Assembly: GCF_002911695.1 (NCBI RefSeq)
Contig: NZ_PQBS01000037.1
Location: 312,146 to 376,145, forward strand
From: Gracilimonas amylolytica
Lineage (GTDB): Bacteria; Bacteroidota; Rhodothermia; Balneolales; Balneolaceae
Reading direction: 5' to 3'
Length of the DNA stretch: 64,000 bases
The position numbers and the translations under genes are program-made. A model generated the notes under the pieces. The model was not told where the DNA came from. It was given only the letters and a program-made list of their open reading frames with translations, and searched no databases. Positions 38,942-48,148 of the stretch are shown here, in pieces. Each line of letters begins with the position of its first letter. Positions within the stretch are counted from its first letter, which is position 1.

Positions 38942-40351
38942 TTACTCTTCAGGGTCTGTGCTAATATAATCCAAATACCGGTTCGGAAGTTCAAAGGGTC
39001 GCTCGATGGGTACAGGAGGGAAACGTGGTTCAGCAGCAACTTCAGGTCTGAGTGGCCTGAGTTCAGGCTGCCACTTAAAACCATCCAGTTTACGGTCTGC
39101 AAGGCCGGGGAATTCCTCAAAGAAGTATCCATTGTTCTTGAGTGCTGTTACCCGCACAAGATCTCCCTCTTCAAAATACATGATCGTTTCGGGAGAGGTG
39201 TACTCCACGGCTCCGTCAGGTTCGTCTTCCTCATTTTTGGTATGGTAAAGTACCTGACTGTTTGGGTAGATCTTGATCCGGGAGATCTGCCCATTTTCGA
39301 AATTTACATTCAGGGTATCGCCTTTTATTTGATTATAGCGCCCGGTAGTACTGTCTTTCTGAACCGTGATGGTGTTTTTGTAGGAAGTAAGGTAGTTCAC
39401 GGCATTACTGTCCATTTGCACCTGAATGTAAGGTCCGTTCAGCTGAATATTTTTATGCCAGGCAGTGGGGTTGGATATAAGTTCAAAGATCTCTGTATCT
39501 GAGGTGTAGATCAGTGTGTCAGAGACAGAGGAGAAATCAGGCGACCAAACCCTTACGTTTTGCATGGCACGAATGATGTCGGTGGAATCCTGATCCAGCA
39601 TCAGCAGGTCTTTGGAATTGATATGTGTGGTATCGGTGGAATCGGTACTGATCTGTCGCAAATAGGAATTACCCTGAACATAGCGTCGGCCGGTGGAATC
39701 GGCTTCCAGGTAATCGCCGGTCAGGAGGGCGTTGTTGGTACTGTCCTGAACAAAGATATTGGAGTGAAGCTGAAGGAATTGTGTATTACGGTTGATAAAA
39801 AGACTGTCCCCTTCTGCATATTGAGCGGTATCAGCCACCTGAACATTACCTCTGAAAATGGCACTGTCCTGTATCTGAAAATATCTGCCGGTATTGGCAA
39901 TGAGTGTGCCGCCCTCATCCTCCAGGCGAATGCCATCCTCAAAATCTGCAACTTTTGTCAGAAAATTATAATCCACCTGCTCACCAAAAAGTGTGGTACT
40001 ATCCTGTAAGATCACTACTCGCCCGCGAAGCTGACTGATCTCCTGATCGGTGAAGTAGAAAAGGGTGTCGGTCCAGATGATCTCATCCGGAGTTTCGATC
40101 TCAATGTTTCCATAGGCTCTCAATTCATTCCGGTCGATGAATTCCCAGGCACTGTCACAAACCATTTCGATGTTACCGGTTCTTAGCCGAACATCATACA
40201 TTTTCCGGATCGCTTCACCGTCCTCAGTTATGTTGGTAACTTCACGGGCTCGTTCGATCTGAACTACATTCTGTGCGTTTACCTCAATTGAGAGCAGGGT
40301 GGCGATGATACCTGTAACCAAAAGGAGATATGTAAAGCTGAGTTTCTTCAA
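38942..40351 (-). CDS. LptA/OstA-like lipopolysaccharide transport protein
   Basis: The 469-residue exported protein (signal peptide ending VNAQ) has repeated OstA-type beta-jellyroll segments: AYGNIEIETPDEIIWTDTLFY, RGRVVILQDSTTLFGEQVDY and RGNVQVADTAQYAEGDSLF. It is longer than E. coli LptA and is of the Bacteroidota OstA-like type that bridges the periplasm for LPS export. Its start overlaps the lptC stop by four bases (ATGA). The C-terminal 50 residues are Pro/Arg-rich (ELRPLRPEVAAEPRFPPVP). Confidence 0.88.
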   Translation of the reverse strand: MKKLSFTYLLLVTGIIATLLSIEVNAQNVVQIERAREVTNITEDGEAIRKMYDVRLRTGNIEMVCDSAWEFIDRNELRAYGNIEIETPDEIIWTDTLFYFTDQEISQLRGRVVILQDSTTLFGEQVDYNFLTKVADFEDGIRLEDEGGTLIANTGRYFQIQDSAIFRGNVQVADTAQYAEGDSLFINRNTQFLQLHSNIFVQDSTNNALLTGDYLEADSTGRRYVQGNSYLRQISTDSTDTTHINSKDLLMLDQDSTDIIRAMQNVRVWSPDFSSVSDTLIYTSDTEIFELISNPTAWHKNIQLNGPYIQVQMDSNAVNYLTSYKNTITVQKDSTTGRYNQIKGDTLNVNFENGQISRIKIYPNSQVLYHTKNEEDEPDGAVEYTSPETIMYFEEGDLVRVTALKNNGYFFEEFPGLADRKLDGFKWQPELRPLRPEVAAEPRFPPVPIERPFELPNRYLDYISTDPEE

Positions 40352-40926
40352 TTGACGACGGTTTCTCCGGTCACTTCTTTCAGGGTGTAGTTTCTAAGGT
40401 CGGAATCGCCCTCCAACCCTATGGCGTTGATGCTGTCGGTAGGGGTGACGATCGTAAGGGCTTCAGGAGTACTCACCTTATCTTCATTTCTGAGCCACAT
40501 CAGGTACTGTGTGTTCAGGCGTTTGTTTTCGGGAGCCAGCACTTCCACATTTCCAAACAATTCAAACGTGGCATCATCGGGTTTGTACACAGCACTGTCT
40601 GAATAGACCTCGGTTTCGGGTTCCCCTTCATCATTGAAGATCTCAATATAAACCGGGCCACTGAATTTGGTAATGTTACGGGTCTCATTCTTGATGGAAG
40701 CCGTATAGCTGCTTTTAAGTCTCAGCTTCAGTTTTTCCTCTTCAAGAATTTCCATATTCATGCCCCAGCTTTCTGTGGTGGAAAAAAGGGAATCACTTAG
40801 GGCCTCATCCACCTGCTGATTTTCATATTCCGAGAGTTCCCCGCATGAAAGGGTAAGGGTCATGCAGGCAACAAGGAATAAAAGGGACCGGTGGTTAAAG
40901 AGTGCCAAAATAGCGGTCTCCCGCAT
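40348..40926 (-). CDS. lptC: LPS export ABC transporter periplasmic protein LptC
   Basis: From ATG 40926 the product has about 192 residues with a lipobox-like signal (TLTLSCGE), then the LptC domain: LKLRLKSSYTASIKNE, YIEIFNDEGEPETEVYSD and FELFGNVEVLAPENKRLNT. LptC is normally anchored by a helix; here a lipid anchor is likely. The frame opens at 40971, inside upp, without homology. The start overlaps upp by 32 bases, so translation is coupled to it. Confidence 0.88.
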   Translation of the reverse strand: MRETAILALFNHRSLLFLVACMTLTLSCGELSEYENQQVDEALSDSLFSTTESWGMNMEILEEEKLKLRLKSSYTASIKNETRNITKFSGPVYIEIFNDEGEPETEVYSDSAVYKPDDATFELFGNVEVLAPENKRLNTQYLMWLRNEDKVSTPEALTIVTPTDSINAIGLEGDSDLRNYTLKEVTGETVVN

Positions 40927-41521
40927 CGCCAAGTCCCGGAACGATAAAAGCATCATCGTTAAGTTTTTCATCTATGGCAGCGGTAATGATTGGTACATCA
41001 GGGTGATCATCTCTGAGGCGTTTAATGCCTTCAGGTGCTGAGATCAGTGATACGAACCGGATGTTATCGGCTCCGTTTTCTTTGAGGAATTTGACAGCAT
41101 GTGATCCTGTTCCGCCGGTAGCCAGCATGGGATCCACAACCAGGGTATAGGCTCCTTTTAATCCGCCCGGAAAGTTGTGATAGTAATTGACCGGTTCGTG
41201 AGTTTTCTCATCTCTGTAAACCCCAATGTGACCCACCTTGGCATCCGGCATAAAGCTGATGATGCCATCAACTAAACTAAGTCCGGCCCTCAGTATGGGA
41301 ATTACAAAAACCTCAGCCCCCGGCTTGTGACCCTTGGTTGTTTTAATGGGTGTCTCAACGTCGCATTCATCAAGTGGGAGGTCAGTCAGAGCCTGATAGG
41401 CGAGCACGGTACCAATGGTTCCCATTGCCCGCCTGAAAGCAGCAGTATCGGTAGATCTATCCCGAAGTATGGTCAGATACCTTTTTACGACGGGATGATC
41501 TATTTCAATAACGTTTTCCAT
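40895..41521 (-). CDS. upp: Uracil phosphoribosyltransferase
   Basis: The 208-residue enzyme has the PRPP loop VDPMLATGGTGSHAV (about residues 129-143), the early ILRAGLSLVDG and C-terminal VPGLGDAGDRYFGT motifs, all typical of Upp. It forms UMP from uracil and PRPP in the salvage pathway. It is the first gene of the tight upp-lptC-lptA run and is preceded by 23 bases from the AGCS gene. Confidence 0.96.
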   Translation of the reverse strand: MENVIEIDHPVVKRYLTILRDRSTDTAAFRRAMGTIGTVLAYQALTDLPLDECDVETPIKTTKGHKPGAEVFVIPILRAGLSLVDGIISFMPDAKVGHIGVYRDEKTHEPVNYYHNFPGGLKGAYTLVVDPMLATGGTGSHAVKFLKENGADNIRFVSLISAPEGIKRLRDDHPDVPIITAAIDEKLNDDAFIVPGLGDAGDRYFGTL

Positions 41522-41544
41522 GAATTAGTAGGTTGTGATCTTAC

Positions 41545-43182
41545 TTAACTTTTAGCTTCCAGTTCGTCCATCTTATTGAAGTAGGTCTTGCTGGCAACAG
41601 CCACTGAACCTGAAAGGGCAAACAGCGCGATGATGTTCGGGAAGGTCATCAAACCTAAAGCGATATCACCGATGGCCCAAACCGTAGCGAGCGGGAAGAT
41701 GGCACCTAAAAAGTGCATGCCCAGATAAACCACTTTATATGGAAGGATGGCTCCGTCTCCTGCCAGGTACTGTATGGAGCGGTCACCGTAGTAACTCCAG
41801 CTAATAGCCGTTGATATACCGAACAGAAGCACACAGAAGGTTACGATGTGTTTTCCGTAAGGGAAGATCGGGGCGAGTCCTTTTTCAAAGGCAAGGGAAG
41901 TTAGTGGGGCACCGTTCTCAATGATCTTGGTATAAACGGTTGGAACGGCAGCTCCTGAAGCATCCACAAAACGACCACCTTCACCTTCAAACACAAGCGT
42001 TCCACTGAATAGCTCAGTCTGATCTTCGTTGGTATAGAATTTGTCAGTTTCAAAATCATTACGCATCACGATACCATTCACGGGCTCGCCATCTTCAATG
42101 ATCAGGGTATTGGAACCGTCTGTGATCTCAACGGCATTATCGCGGTTGGAAGGATCAAAAACCATATCGTGACGTTCTTCCCAAACACCTGTACTTACGA
42201 TCACAAGACCGGTCATGGTACATACCAGGATGGTATCAATGAATGGTTCCAGTAAAGCTACCACACCTTCACGTACCGGTTCTTCCGTTTTGGCAGCACC
42301 GTGGGCAATAGGAGCTGAACCTTGTCCCGCCTCGTTAGAGAATAAACCTCGTTTAATACCCCAGACCAGAGTGGTTAGGAATAATCCTGAACCTACACCA
42401 AATAAACCGGCTTCAGGTGTGAAAGCGGAAGATATAATGGTTCCGAAAGCCGGGATCACAGATCCTGCATTCAGAAACAGGATGATCAATGCGCCTAATA
42501 CATAGATGATCGCCATGAGTGGCATGAGTCGGGCAGTTACCTGACCAATTCGCTTGATACCACCCACGATCACGACACCTACAAAACTGGCGGTTACAAT
42601 TCCTGATACCCAACTTGGGATCTGGAATGTGCTGTACATGGTATCTGCCACGGTATTGGCCTGAACCGCATTTCCGGTTAGGAATGAACAAATAACGGCC
42701 ATGGCAGCAAAGAATACCGCCAGCCATTTCCAGTTTGGCCCTAAACCTTTTTCAATGTAGTACATTGGTCCACCGGATACGGAGCCGTCATCATTCTTAA
42801 CCCTATACTGAACGGCCAGGGTACACTCGGTATATTTGATAGCCATACCAAAGAAAGCGGTTACCCACATCCAAAACAGGGCACCGGGTCCACCATAGTG
42901 AATGGCAATAGCTACACCTGCAATATTACCGATACCTACCGTAGCAGAGAGGGCTGTGGTGAGAGCCTGAAAGTGATTGACATCCCCGGTATCATCCGGA
43001 TTATCGTAAACACCCATCACCGATTTGATACCATGAGTGAATCTTCTTAGTTGAACAAATCCGAGCCTGAGGGTGATAAAAATTCCGAAGCCTAACAGTA
43101 AGACCACCATAAGTGGGAACTGTTGCGGGGTTGACCAAACCAGGTTGTTCAGCCAGTTTACGACACTTTCAAAAACTTCCAT
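41545..43182 (-). CDS. AGCS-family alanine/amino acid:sodium symporter with extra loop
   Basis: The 545 residues have the AGCS core: LTTALSATVGIGNIAGVAIAI, GPGALFWMWVTAFFGMAIKYTE, and a later GLFSNEAGQGSAPIAHGAA. It imports alanine or a related amino acid with Na+. A hydrophilic insertion of about 85-90 residues (about 335-423, rich in Asp, Glu and Asn, EERHDMVFDPSNRDNAVEI...) interrupts the region after TGVW; usual members have only a few residues there. The insertion is likely an external loop. Confidence 0.92.
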   Translation of the reverse strand: MEVFESVVNWLNNLVWSTPQQFPLMVVLLLGFGIFITLRLGFVQLRRFTHGIKSVMGVYDNPDDTGDVNHFQALTTALSATVGIGNIAGVAIAIHYGGPGALFWMWVTAFFGMAIKYTECTLAVQYRVKNDDGSVSGGPMYYIEKGLGPNWKWLAVFFAAMAVICSFLTGNAVQANTVADTMYSTFQIPSWVSGIVTASFVGVVIVGGIKRIGQVTARLMPLMAIIYVLGALIILFLNAGSVIPAFGTIISSAFTPEAGLFGVGSGLFLTTLVWGIKRGLFSNEAGQGSAPIAHGAAKTEEPVREGVVALLEPFIDTILVCTMTGLVIVSTGVWEERHDMVFDPSNRDNAVEITDGSNTLIIEDGEPVNGIVMRNDFETDKFYTNEDQTELFSGTLVFEGEGGRFVDASGAAVPTVYTKIIENGAPLTSLAFEKGLAPIFPYGKHIVTFCVLLFGISTAISWSYYGDRSIQYLAGDGAILPYKVVYLGMHFLGAIFPLATVWAIGDIALGLMTFPNIIALFALSGSVAVASKTYFNKMDELEAKS

Positions 43183-43404
43183 GAATTATTTTTTTTGGTT
43201 AAGAGTATTTCAGAGGCAACGAGAAAGTAAAAAACATTTCGGAATATTAAAGGATAACATTTAGGCATTTCCGGCCTTTCTTTAAATGACTGCGTATTTT
43301 TACAGAAGTTTAAGAAATGAATGTGAACGATTTGGCAGAAGCTTTGTTTTCATTGTAGTATTTTGAAACAGTTATCATAACTTTTATTAAAACACTCATT
43401 AATT

Positions 43405-43698
43405 ATGACTAAAGCAGACATAGTAGATGTAATATCAGCATCTGTAGGCCTGACAAAAGTTGAAACCGAAGCCGTAGTGAACGGTTTTATGGAAACCGTT
43501 ATAGATGCGATGAAGCGTGGGGATAATATTGAATTGCGTGGTTTTGGTACTTTTAAAGTAGTAAAACGTGCTCAGAGAGTGGCCAGAAATCCAAAAACAA
43601 ATGAAGAAGTGATTGTGCCCGAGCAATTTGCACCTGTACTAAAAGTTTCCAAAGATTTTAAGGAAGCCGTCAACGAAGCCCAGATGGTTGAAAATTGA
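43405..43698 (+). CDS. HU/IHF-family DNA-binding protein
   Basis: The 97-residue nucleoid protein has MTKADIVDVISASVGLTKVE, the arm region NIELRGFGTFKVVKRAQRVARNP and an insertion-free NPKTNEEVIVPEQFAPVLKVS. It bends and compacts DNA. The same class of protein also assists integron and transposon recombination in other systems, but a link with the array 19 kb away is not shown. Confidence 0.93.
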   Translation: MTKADIVDVISASVGLTKVETEAVVNGFMETVIDAMKRGDNIELRGFGTFKVVKRAQRVARNPKTNEEVIVPEQFAPVLKVSKDFKEAVNEAQMVEN

Positions 43699-43780
43699 TT
43701 TAGAAAACGGCTCATTTCTTCTTATTTTTGTTGCGTTCGAACAACAGTAATATTTATAAAACACATTTAGGTGAGTATTT

Positions 43781-43873
43781 ATGCCAAGTGGTAAAAAAAG
43801 AAAGCGCGCTAAAATTGCAAAGCACAAGCGTAAAAAGCGTCTGAGAAAAAACAGACACAAGAAGAAAAAGTAA
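43781..43873 (+). CDS. AURKAIP1/COX24-domain small ribosome-associated protein
   Basis: A 30-codon frame encodes MPSGKKRKRAKIAKHKRKKR and then LRKNRHKKKK. It has almost only Lys, Arg and His. The sequence matches the COX24-type protein of Bacteroidota and the mitochondrial mS38/mycobacterial bS22 motif, which sits on the small ribosomal subunit. It is too short for usual gene finders. It starts 82 bases after HU and has its own terminator. Confidence 0.88.
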   Translation: MPSGKKRKRAKIAKHKRKKRLRKNRHKKKK

Positions 43874-43883
43874 GATTTTTCAT

Positions 43884-43907
43884 AAGGCTCCTCAGGGAGC
43901 CTTTTTT
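43884..43907 (+). terminator. Terminator after the COX24-like gene
   Basis: AAGGCTCC and GGAGCCTT enclose TCAG and lead into six T. Confidence 0.9.
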
Positions 43908-44090
43908 GTTTTAGGGAGTTTGGCAGATCGTAAGTAAAATTAAAATTTCTTAATAAAGGCGATTATTTAGATCAATTGCCTTTTATTATTTCATGTCATA
44001 GAACAAATGAGAATAATTCGGGGTCAAGTGACGAAGAAGTAATAGGGGTTTTCTCAGTCCTTGCCACAAAACATACTGAGAGGAGGGTCT

Positions 44091-46934
44091 ATGAGGGAGA
44101 ATATAATTCTACTCGCTTCCATTTTTGCTTTAACTACCTGTAACCATTTCGTATTCGGGCAAACAACCACAAACGATGTCTGGATCAACGAGTTCCATTA
44201 TGATAATGATGGTCCGGATGAAAACGAGTTTGTGGAGATCGTGATCAAAGATGCAGGAAGTTATGATGTAAGTTTGTTTACACTTTCACTTTACAACGGA
44301 AACGGTGGAACAATTTATGCCTCTTATTCCGGAAACGATCCGGAAGTAACGGTTGGTGAAACAATCGGGAATTTCACCTTTGTGAGGATCAATGTTGAAG
44401 GAATACAAAACGGAGAACCTGATGGACTCGCACTGTCTTATAATGATGAACTCATTCAGTTTTTGAGTTATGAGGGTACATTTACAGCAACGGAAGGGCT
44501 TGCAAATGGACAAACATCTGTGGATGTGGGAGTGAGTGAATCAGGAGGAGCAACAGCTCCGGTTGGTCATTCACTACAACTAACAGGTCACGGTTATAGT
44601 TACGATGGTTTCGCGTGGACAGGGCCGGTTGAAGAATCTCCGGGGGATATAAATTCAGGTCAGTTCTTATTTCCAACTTTTGAGTTTAGTGATGAAAGTG
44701 CCACAGTTGCTGAAAATGTCGGAACGGTAAACATTCCGGTAAAGATCACGAATCCGGATGGTAATGCCGTGAGTGTAGATGTTGAATTTCATCAAAACCC
44801 AAGTGCAGCAGAAGCCGAAGATTTCTTAGGCGCTGTAACACAAACAGTTGTTTTTGGCACCGGAGCCACGGATGGTGAGATACAAAATGCCACCTTTTCA
44901 TTGAATGATGATTCTGATTACGAAGGGCTTGAAAGTGCCCGGTTTGTACTGACCAATATATCTTCTACAGGTCCGGCAGAGATCATAGGGCGATCTGAGT
45001 TCACCCTTAACATCACCGATGATGAAACTCCCAACGTGGTGATCAATGAGTTTCTTGCGGATCCGGGAACCACAAATGGGGATGCAGATAATAGTGGAAT
45101 TGCAAGTTCCGATGATGATGAATTTGTTGAGATCGTAAATGGTGAGTCAGTTGAAGTGAACCTAAGTAACTGGACCGTGTCTGATGAGGCCGGCATAAAA
45201 TTCACCTTTGATGCGAATACGATATTACCTGCTAACGGAACGATTGTAGTTTTTGGAGGAGAAGACTTCACAGGTACATTTGGTAATGCATTAGTGTTTG
45301 GAACGGGCTCATTAGGTCTAAATAATTCCAGTGATACCATCACTCTTCGAGACGAACTTAACAACATCATTGACCAACATACTTACGGAAGTGAAGGTGT
45401 AGATGATCAATCATTGGTGCGTGATCCTGAAATAACGGGTTCATTTGTAAAACACTCAGTGGCAACAGGTTCATCGGGGAGTTTGTTTTCTCCCGGTACA
45501 AAAACCGATGGTACGCTGTTCACCAATGCTATGGTTATTGATGGTACTGCCGGCTGGCGCATGTTGTCTGCTCCGGCTACTGATATACCCATACAAGCTT
45601 TGACCAACTTTTTCCCAGTACAGGGATATCAGGGATTTGACGAGTCTTTTGAGAAGAATTTATTTACCGGTTACGATGGGACGGCTTTTACACCTGCTTC
45701 TTCTGATTTGAGCGGTAATCTTAATTCAGGGGAAGGGTTTATCCTGTATGTTTATAATAATAATGAGAATGGCAGTTCTACACTCCCGGTCTCAATGGAT
45801 GTCAGTTCCTTTACGGAGCCTGTAAGTGATGTATCGGTTTCAGTTCACGCAAATGGAGACCGCTGGAATCTTTTGGGAAACCCCTATCAGACTGCCTTTG
45901 ATGTTACATCAATCACACAAACGGGAGGCACTTTAGCGGGTTTGGTTGGTCATGTCTGGAGTGATGCTGACGAATCTTACATTCTGACCTCTGCTAATGA
46001 TGATAAAGTTGCTGCAGGGCAGGGTTTCTTCATTCAAAATGATGAGAGTACTCCGGCAACATCAGTCACGCTACCGGTTTCCGGTAAGACCTCAGGAACG
46101 CGGTTTTATAAGACCAACGAATCAAAAGGATTTATTCAATTAGCCCTGATGTCTGAAGATGTGCCAAACGGGATGGTGCAGAAAGATCTGTCAACGGTTC
46201 TGTATTTTCATGAAAAGGCTGAAACCGGTCGGGATGCCTACGATTCTGACAAACTATATCCTCTTAAGCCGGCATTCTCTCTGCTTGGTTTCATCAATCC
46301 CGATTCAGAGATGCTTAAGGCGCAGGATTCAAGGCCTTATTTCAGTGAAGGCGAAGAGATCTTTGAACTGGATGTGATGTCCTATAACGTAAAGCCCGAA
46401 CAGACCATTAAGTGGGTGCGCTCGAAGCATATTCCTGAACAGTGGGTGTTCATCTTTGTGGATAACCTGACGGGTGAGGAAATTGAGATGGATCCTGATT
46501 TTGAATATGCATTTTCTCTTGAAGGTGAAAGGCAATCAAAAGTAAAGGTACTGAATCAGTTAGCGATCGAACATCCTTTATCAGTCAGCACCATGAATGA
46601 GGTACCTCGCTTCACCATCAGATTGAATAAAGGAACCGCCACTTCAACAAAACCCCTCTCATCGCTTCCTGATCGGTTTGTGTTGGAACAAAATTATCCG
46701 AATCCATTCAACCCAACTACTTCGATCAGGTACAAAGTGGCCTCTCAGGCTAAAGTGAGTTTAGAGGTGTACAACCTGATGGGGCAGAAGGTAGCTACTT
46801 TGATCGATCAGGTTCAGAGCCCCGGTGCATACCGTGCATTTTGGAATGCTTCAACTCAATCCAGTGGAGTATACTATTACAGACTTAAGGCAGGTAATAC
46901 TGTTTTATCCCGAAAAATGACCCTCATTAAATAA
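44091..46934 (+). CDS. Large secreted protein with lamin-tail and Calx-beta-like domains and T9SS-type sorting tail
   Basis: From ATG 44091 (preceded by AGGAGGG) the product has 947 residues: signal peptide ending VFGQ; a first lamin-tail-like domain (VWINEFHYDNDGPDENEFVEI); a Calx-beta-like region (ESATVAENVGTVNIPVKITN to ITDDET); a second lamin-tail domain (VVINEFLADPGTTNGDADNS); a Pro/Ser region with repeated GNPYQTAFDV blocks; and a C-terminal sorting domain (EQNYPNPFNPTTSIRYKVA, GVYYYRLKAG). It should be exported by a type IX-like secretion system to the surface. Earlier in-frame ATG 44061 is less likely. Confidence 0.88.
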   Translation: MRENIILLASIFALTTCNHFVFGQTTTNDVWINEFHYDNDGPDENEFVEIVIKDAGSYDVSLFTLSLYNGNGGTIYASYSGNDPEVTVGETIGNFTFVRINVEGIQNGEPDGLALSYNDELIQFLSYEGTFTATEGLANGQTSVDVGVSESGGATAPVGHSLQLTGHGYSYDGFAWTGPVEESPGDINSGQFLFPTFEFSDESATVAENVGTVNIPVKITNPDGNAVSVDVEFHQNPSAAEAEDFLGAVTQTVVFGTGATDGEIQNATFSLNDDSDYEGLESARFVLTNISSTGPAEIIGRSEFTLNITDDETPNVVINEFLADPGTTNGDADNSGIASSDDDEFVEIVNGESVEVNLSNWTVSDEAGIKFTFDANTILPANGTIVVFGGEDFTGTFGNALVFGTGSLGLNNSSDTITLRDELNNIIDQHTYGSEGVDDQSLVRDPEITGSFVKHSVATGSSGSLFSPGTKTDGTLFTNAMVIDGTAGWRMLSAPATDIPIQALTNFFPVQGYQGFDESFEKNLFTGYDGTAFTPASSDLSGNLNSGEGFILYVYNNNENGSSTLPVSMDVSSFTEPVSDVSVSVHANGDRWNLLGNPYQTAFDVTSITQTGGTLAGLVGHVWSDADESYILTSANDDKVAAGQGFFIQNDESTPATSVTLPVSGKTSGTRFYKTNESKGFIQLALMSEDVPNGMVQKDLSTVLYFHEKAETGRDAYDSDKLYPLKPAFSLLGFINPDSEMLKAQDSRPYFSEGEEIFELDVMSYNVKPEQTIKWVRSKHIPEQWVFIFVDNLTGEEIEMDPDFEYAFSLEGERQSKVKVLNQLAIEHPLSVSTMNEVPRFTIRLNKGTATSTKPLSSLPDRFVLEQNYPNPFNPTTSIRYKVASQAKVSLEVYNLMGQKVATLIDQVQSPGAYRAFWNASTQSSGVYYYRLKAGNTVLSRKMTLIK

Positions 46935-46965
46935 ATGAAATACCAAGTCCTTATATCCAAGAGCC

Positions 46966-47193
46966 ATGAAATACATCATACTTATCACCTGTTCCGTTTT
47001 AATGATTTTAGCATTAACCACAGTGCTTTGGGCACAGTCTCCACCGCCTCCAATGTTACCTTTGTCTCCGGACCAGGCGCCTATTGATGGTGGACTCGGT
47101 CTTTTGGCCGCAGCCGGTGGGGGATACGCTCTGAAAAAACTGCGGGATCGAAAAAAAGCGGAAGAAAAAGCCATGAAAGATTCCAATTTATAG
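46966..47193 (+). CDS. Small PID-CTERM-like sorting-signal protein
   Basis: The 75 residues have a signal peptide (LTTVLWAQS), a short Pro-rich linker (PPPPMLPLSPD), and a C-terminal signal: QAPIDGGLGLLAAAGGGYAL followed by KKLRDRKK. That is a PID-GG box, a small hydrophobic helix and a basic tail, the tripartite plan of PID-CTERM/exosortase-type substrates of Bacteroidota. The mature protein is almost nothing but the signal, which is unusual. It follows the T9SS-type gene by 31 bases and precedes the nitrilase gene by 40. Confidence 0.82.
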   Translation: MKYIILITCSVLMILALTTVLWAQSPPPPMLPLSPDQAPIDGGLGLLAAAGGGYALKKLRDRKKAEEKAMKDSNL

Positions 47194-47233
47194 TATCATT
47201 CTGCTGAAAATTTAAGGACACAATATCTTCGGA

Positions 47234-48055
47234 ATGAACATAGCCCTGATTCAGCAGTCGTGCACCACTGATAAACAACATAATTTAGAAAGAGGTATAC
47301 AAGCCGCAGAAGCGGCTGCCAAAGCCGGCGCAAAGATCATTTGTTTTGCAGAACTCGCTTTTGAACCGTTTTATCCTCAGTATAAAAACCCCACTGATCC
47401 TGCACAAAATGCCGAAACCATTCCCGGACCAATAACCGAAGCGTTTTCCTCACTTGCAAAAGAGTATGGGGTGGTGATCATTCTGAATTTATATGAAAAA
47501 GACGGGGAGGATCTATACGACAGTTCCCCGTTCATCGATACGGATGGTAGTATTCTTGGTACCACAAGAATGGTTCACATTACAGACTATGCCTGCTTTT
47601 ACGAAAAAGATTACTACACCCCCGGCAACAACAATGCTCCGGTTTATGAAACTGAATTTGGTAAGATAGGTGTGGCCATCTGTTACGACCGTCATTATCC
47701 GGAATATATGAGAGCTCTTGGTGTAGCAGGGGCAGATGTCGTGTTTATTCCTCAGGCAGGGTCTGTCGGGGAATGGCCGGAGGGTTTGTATGAGGCAGAA
47801 GTCAGAACTGCTGCGTTTCAGAACGGATATTTTACCGCACTTTGTAACCGGGTTGGCGAAGAGTCAAAATTGACATTTGCAGGTGAATCATTTGTCTGTG
47901 ATCCGGATGGCATCGTGATAGCCAAAGCAGGTGAGGGTACCGATGAGATACTTTACTGTGATATCGATCTTGAGAGTATCAAAAGATCTCATGCCAAACG
48001 ATTGTTTTATCGCGACCGGCGACCCGAGCTATACGCAGATTGGATAGGAGATTAA
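47234..48055 (+). CDS. Carbon-nitrogen hydrolase (nitrilase) family protein
   Basis: The 273 residues have the family's Glu (ELAFEPFYP, Glu40) and Cys (VAICYDRHYPE, Cys150), and the N-carbamoylputrescine amidase-like FYEKDYYTPG. The Lys of the usual Glu-Lys-Cys triad, expected in GTTRKxHI, is Met113 here (GTTRMVHI). The protein could be an amidase of a Lys-lacking subfamily or have lost activity. Nitrilase-family enzymes hydrolyse carbamoyl or amide groups. Substrate unknown. Confidence 0.85.
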   Translation: MNIALIQQSCTTDKQHNLERGIQAAEAAAKAGAKIICFAELAFEPFYPQYKNPTDPAQNAETIPGPITEAFSSLAKEYGVVIILNLYEKDGEDLYDSSPFIDTDGSILGTTRMVHITDYACFYEKDYYTPGNNNAPVYETEFGKIGVAICYDRHYPEYMRALGVAGADVVFIPQAGSVGEWPEGLYEAEVRTAAFQNGYFTALCNRVGEESKLTFAGESFVCDPDGIVIAKAGEGTDEILYCDIDLESIKRSHAKRLFYRDRRPELYADWIGD

Positions 48056-48148
48056 GCCGTTTAAACTTAACTCACGATTCAATGTTGAATATTCAGCCTG
48101 CCTCATTATCTTCCTTTCAAAATAAGTAGTTAATTATAGAAGTCAGAT

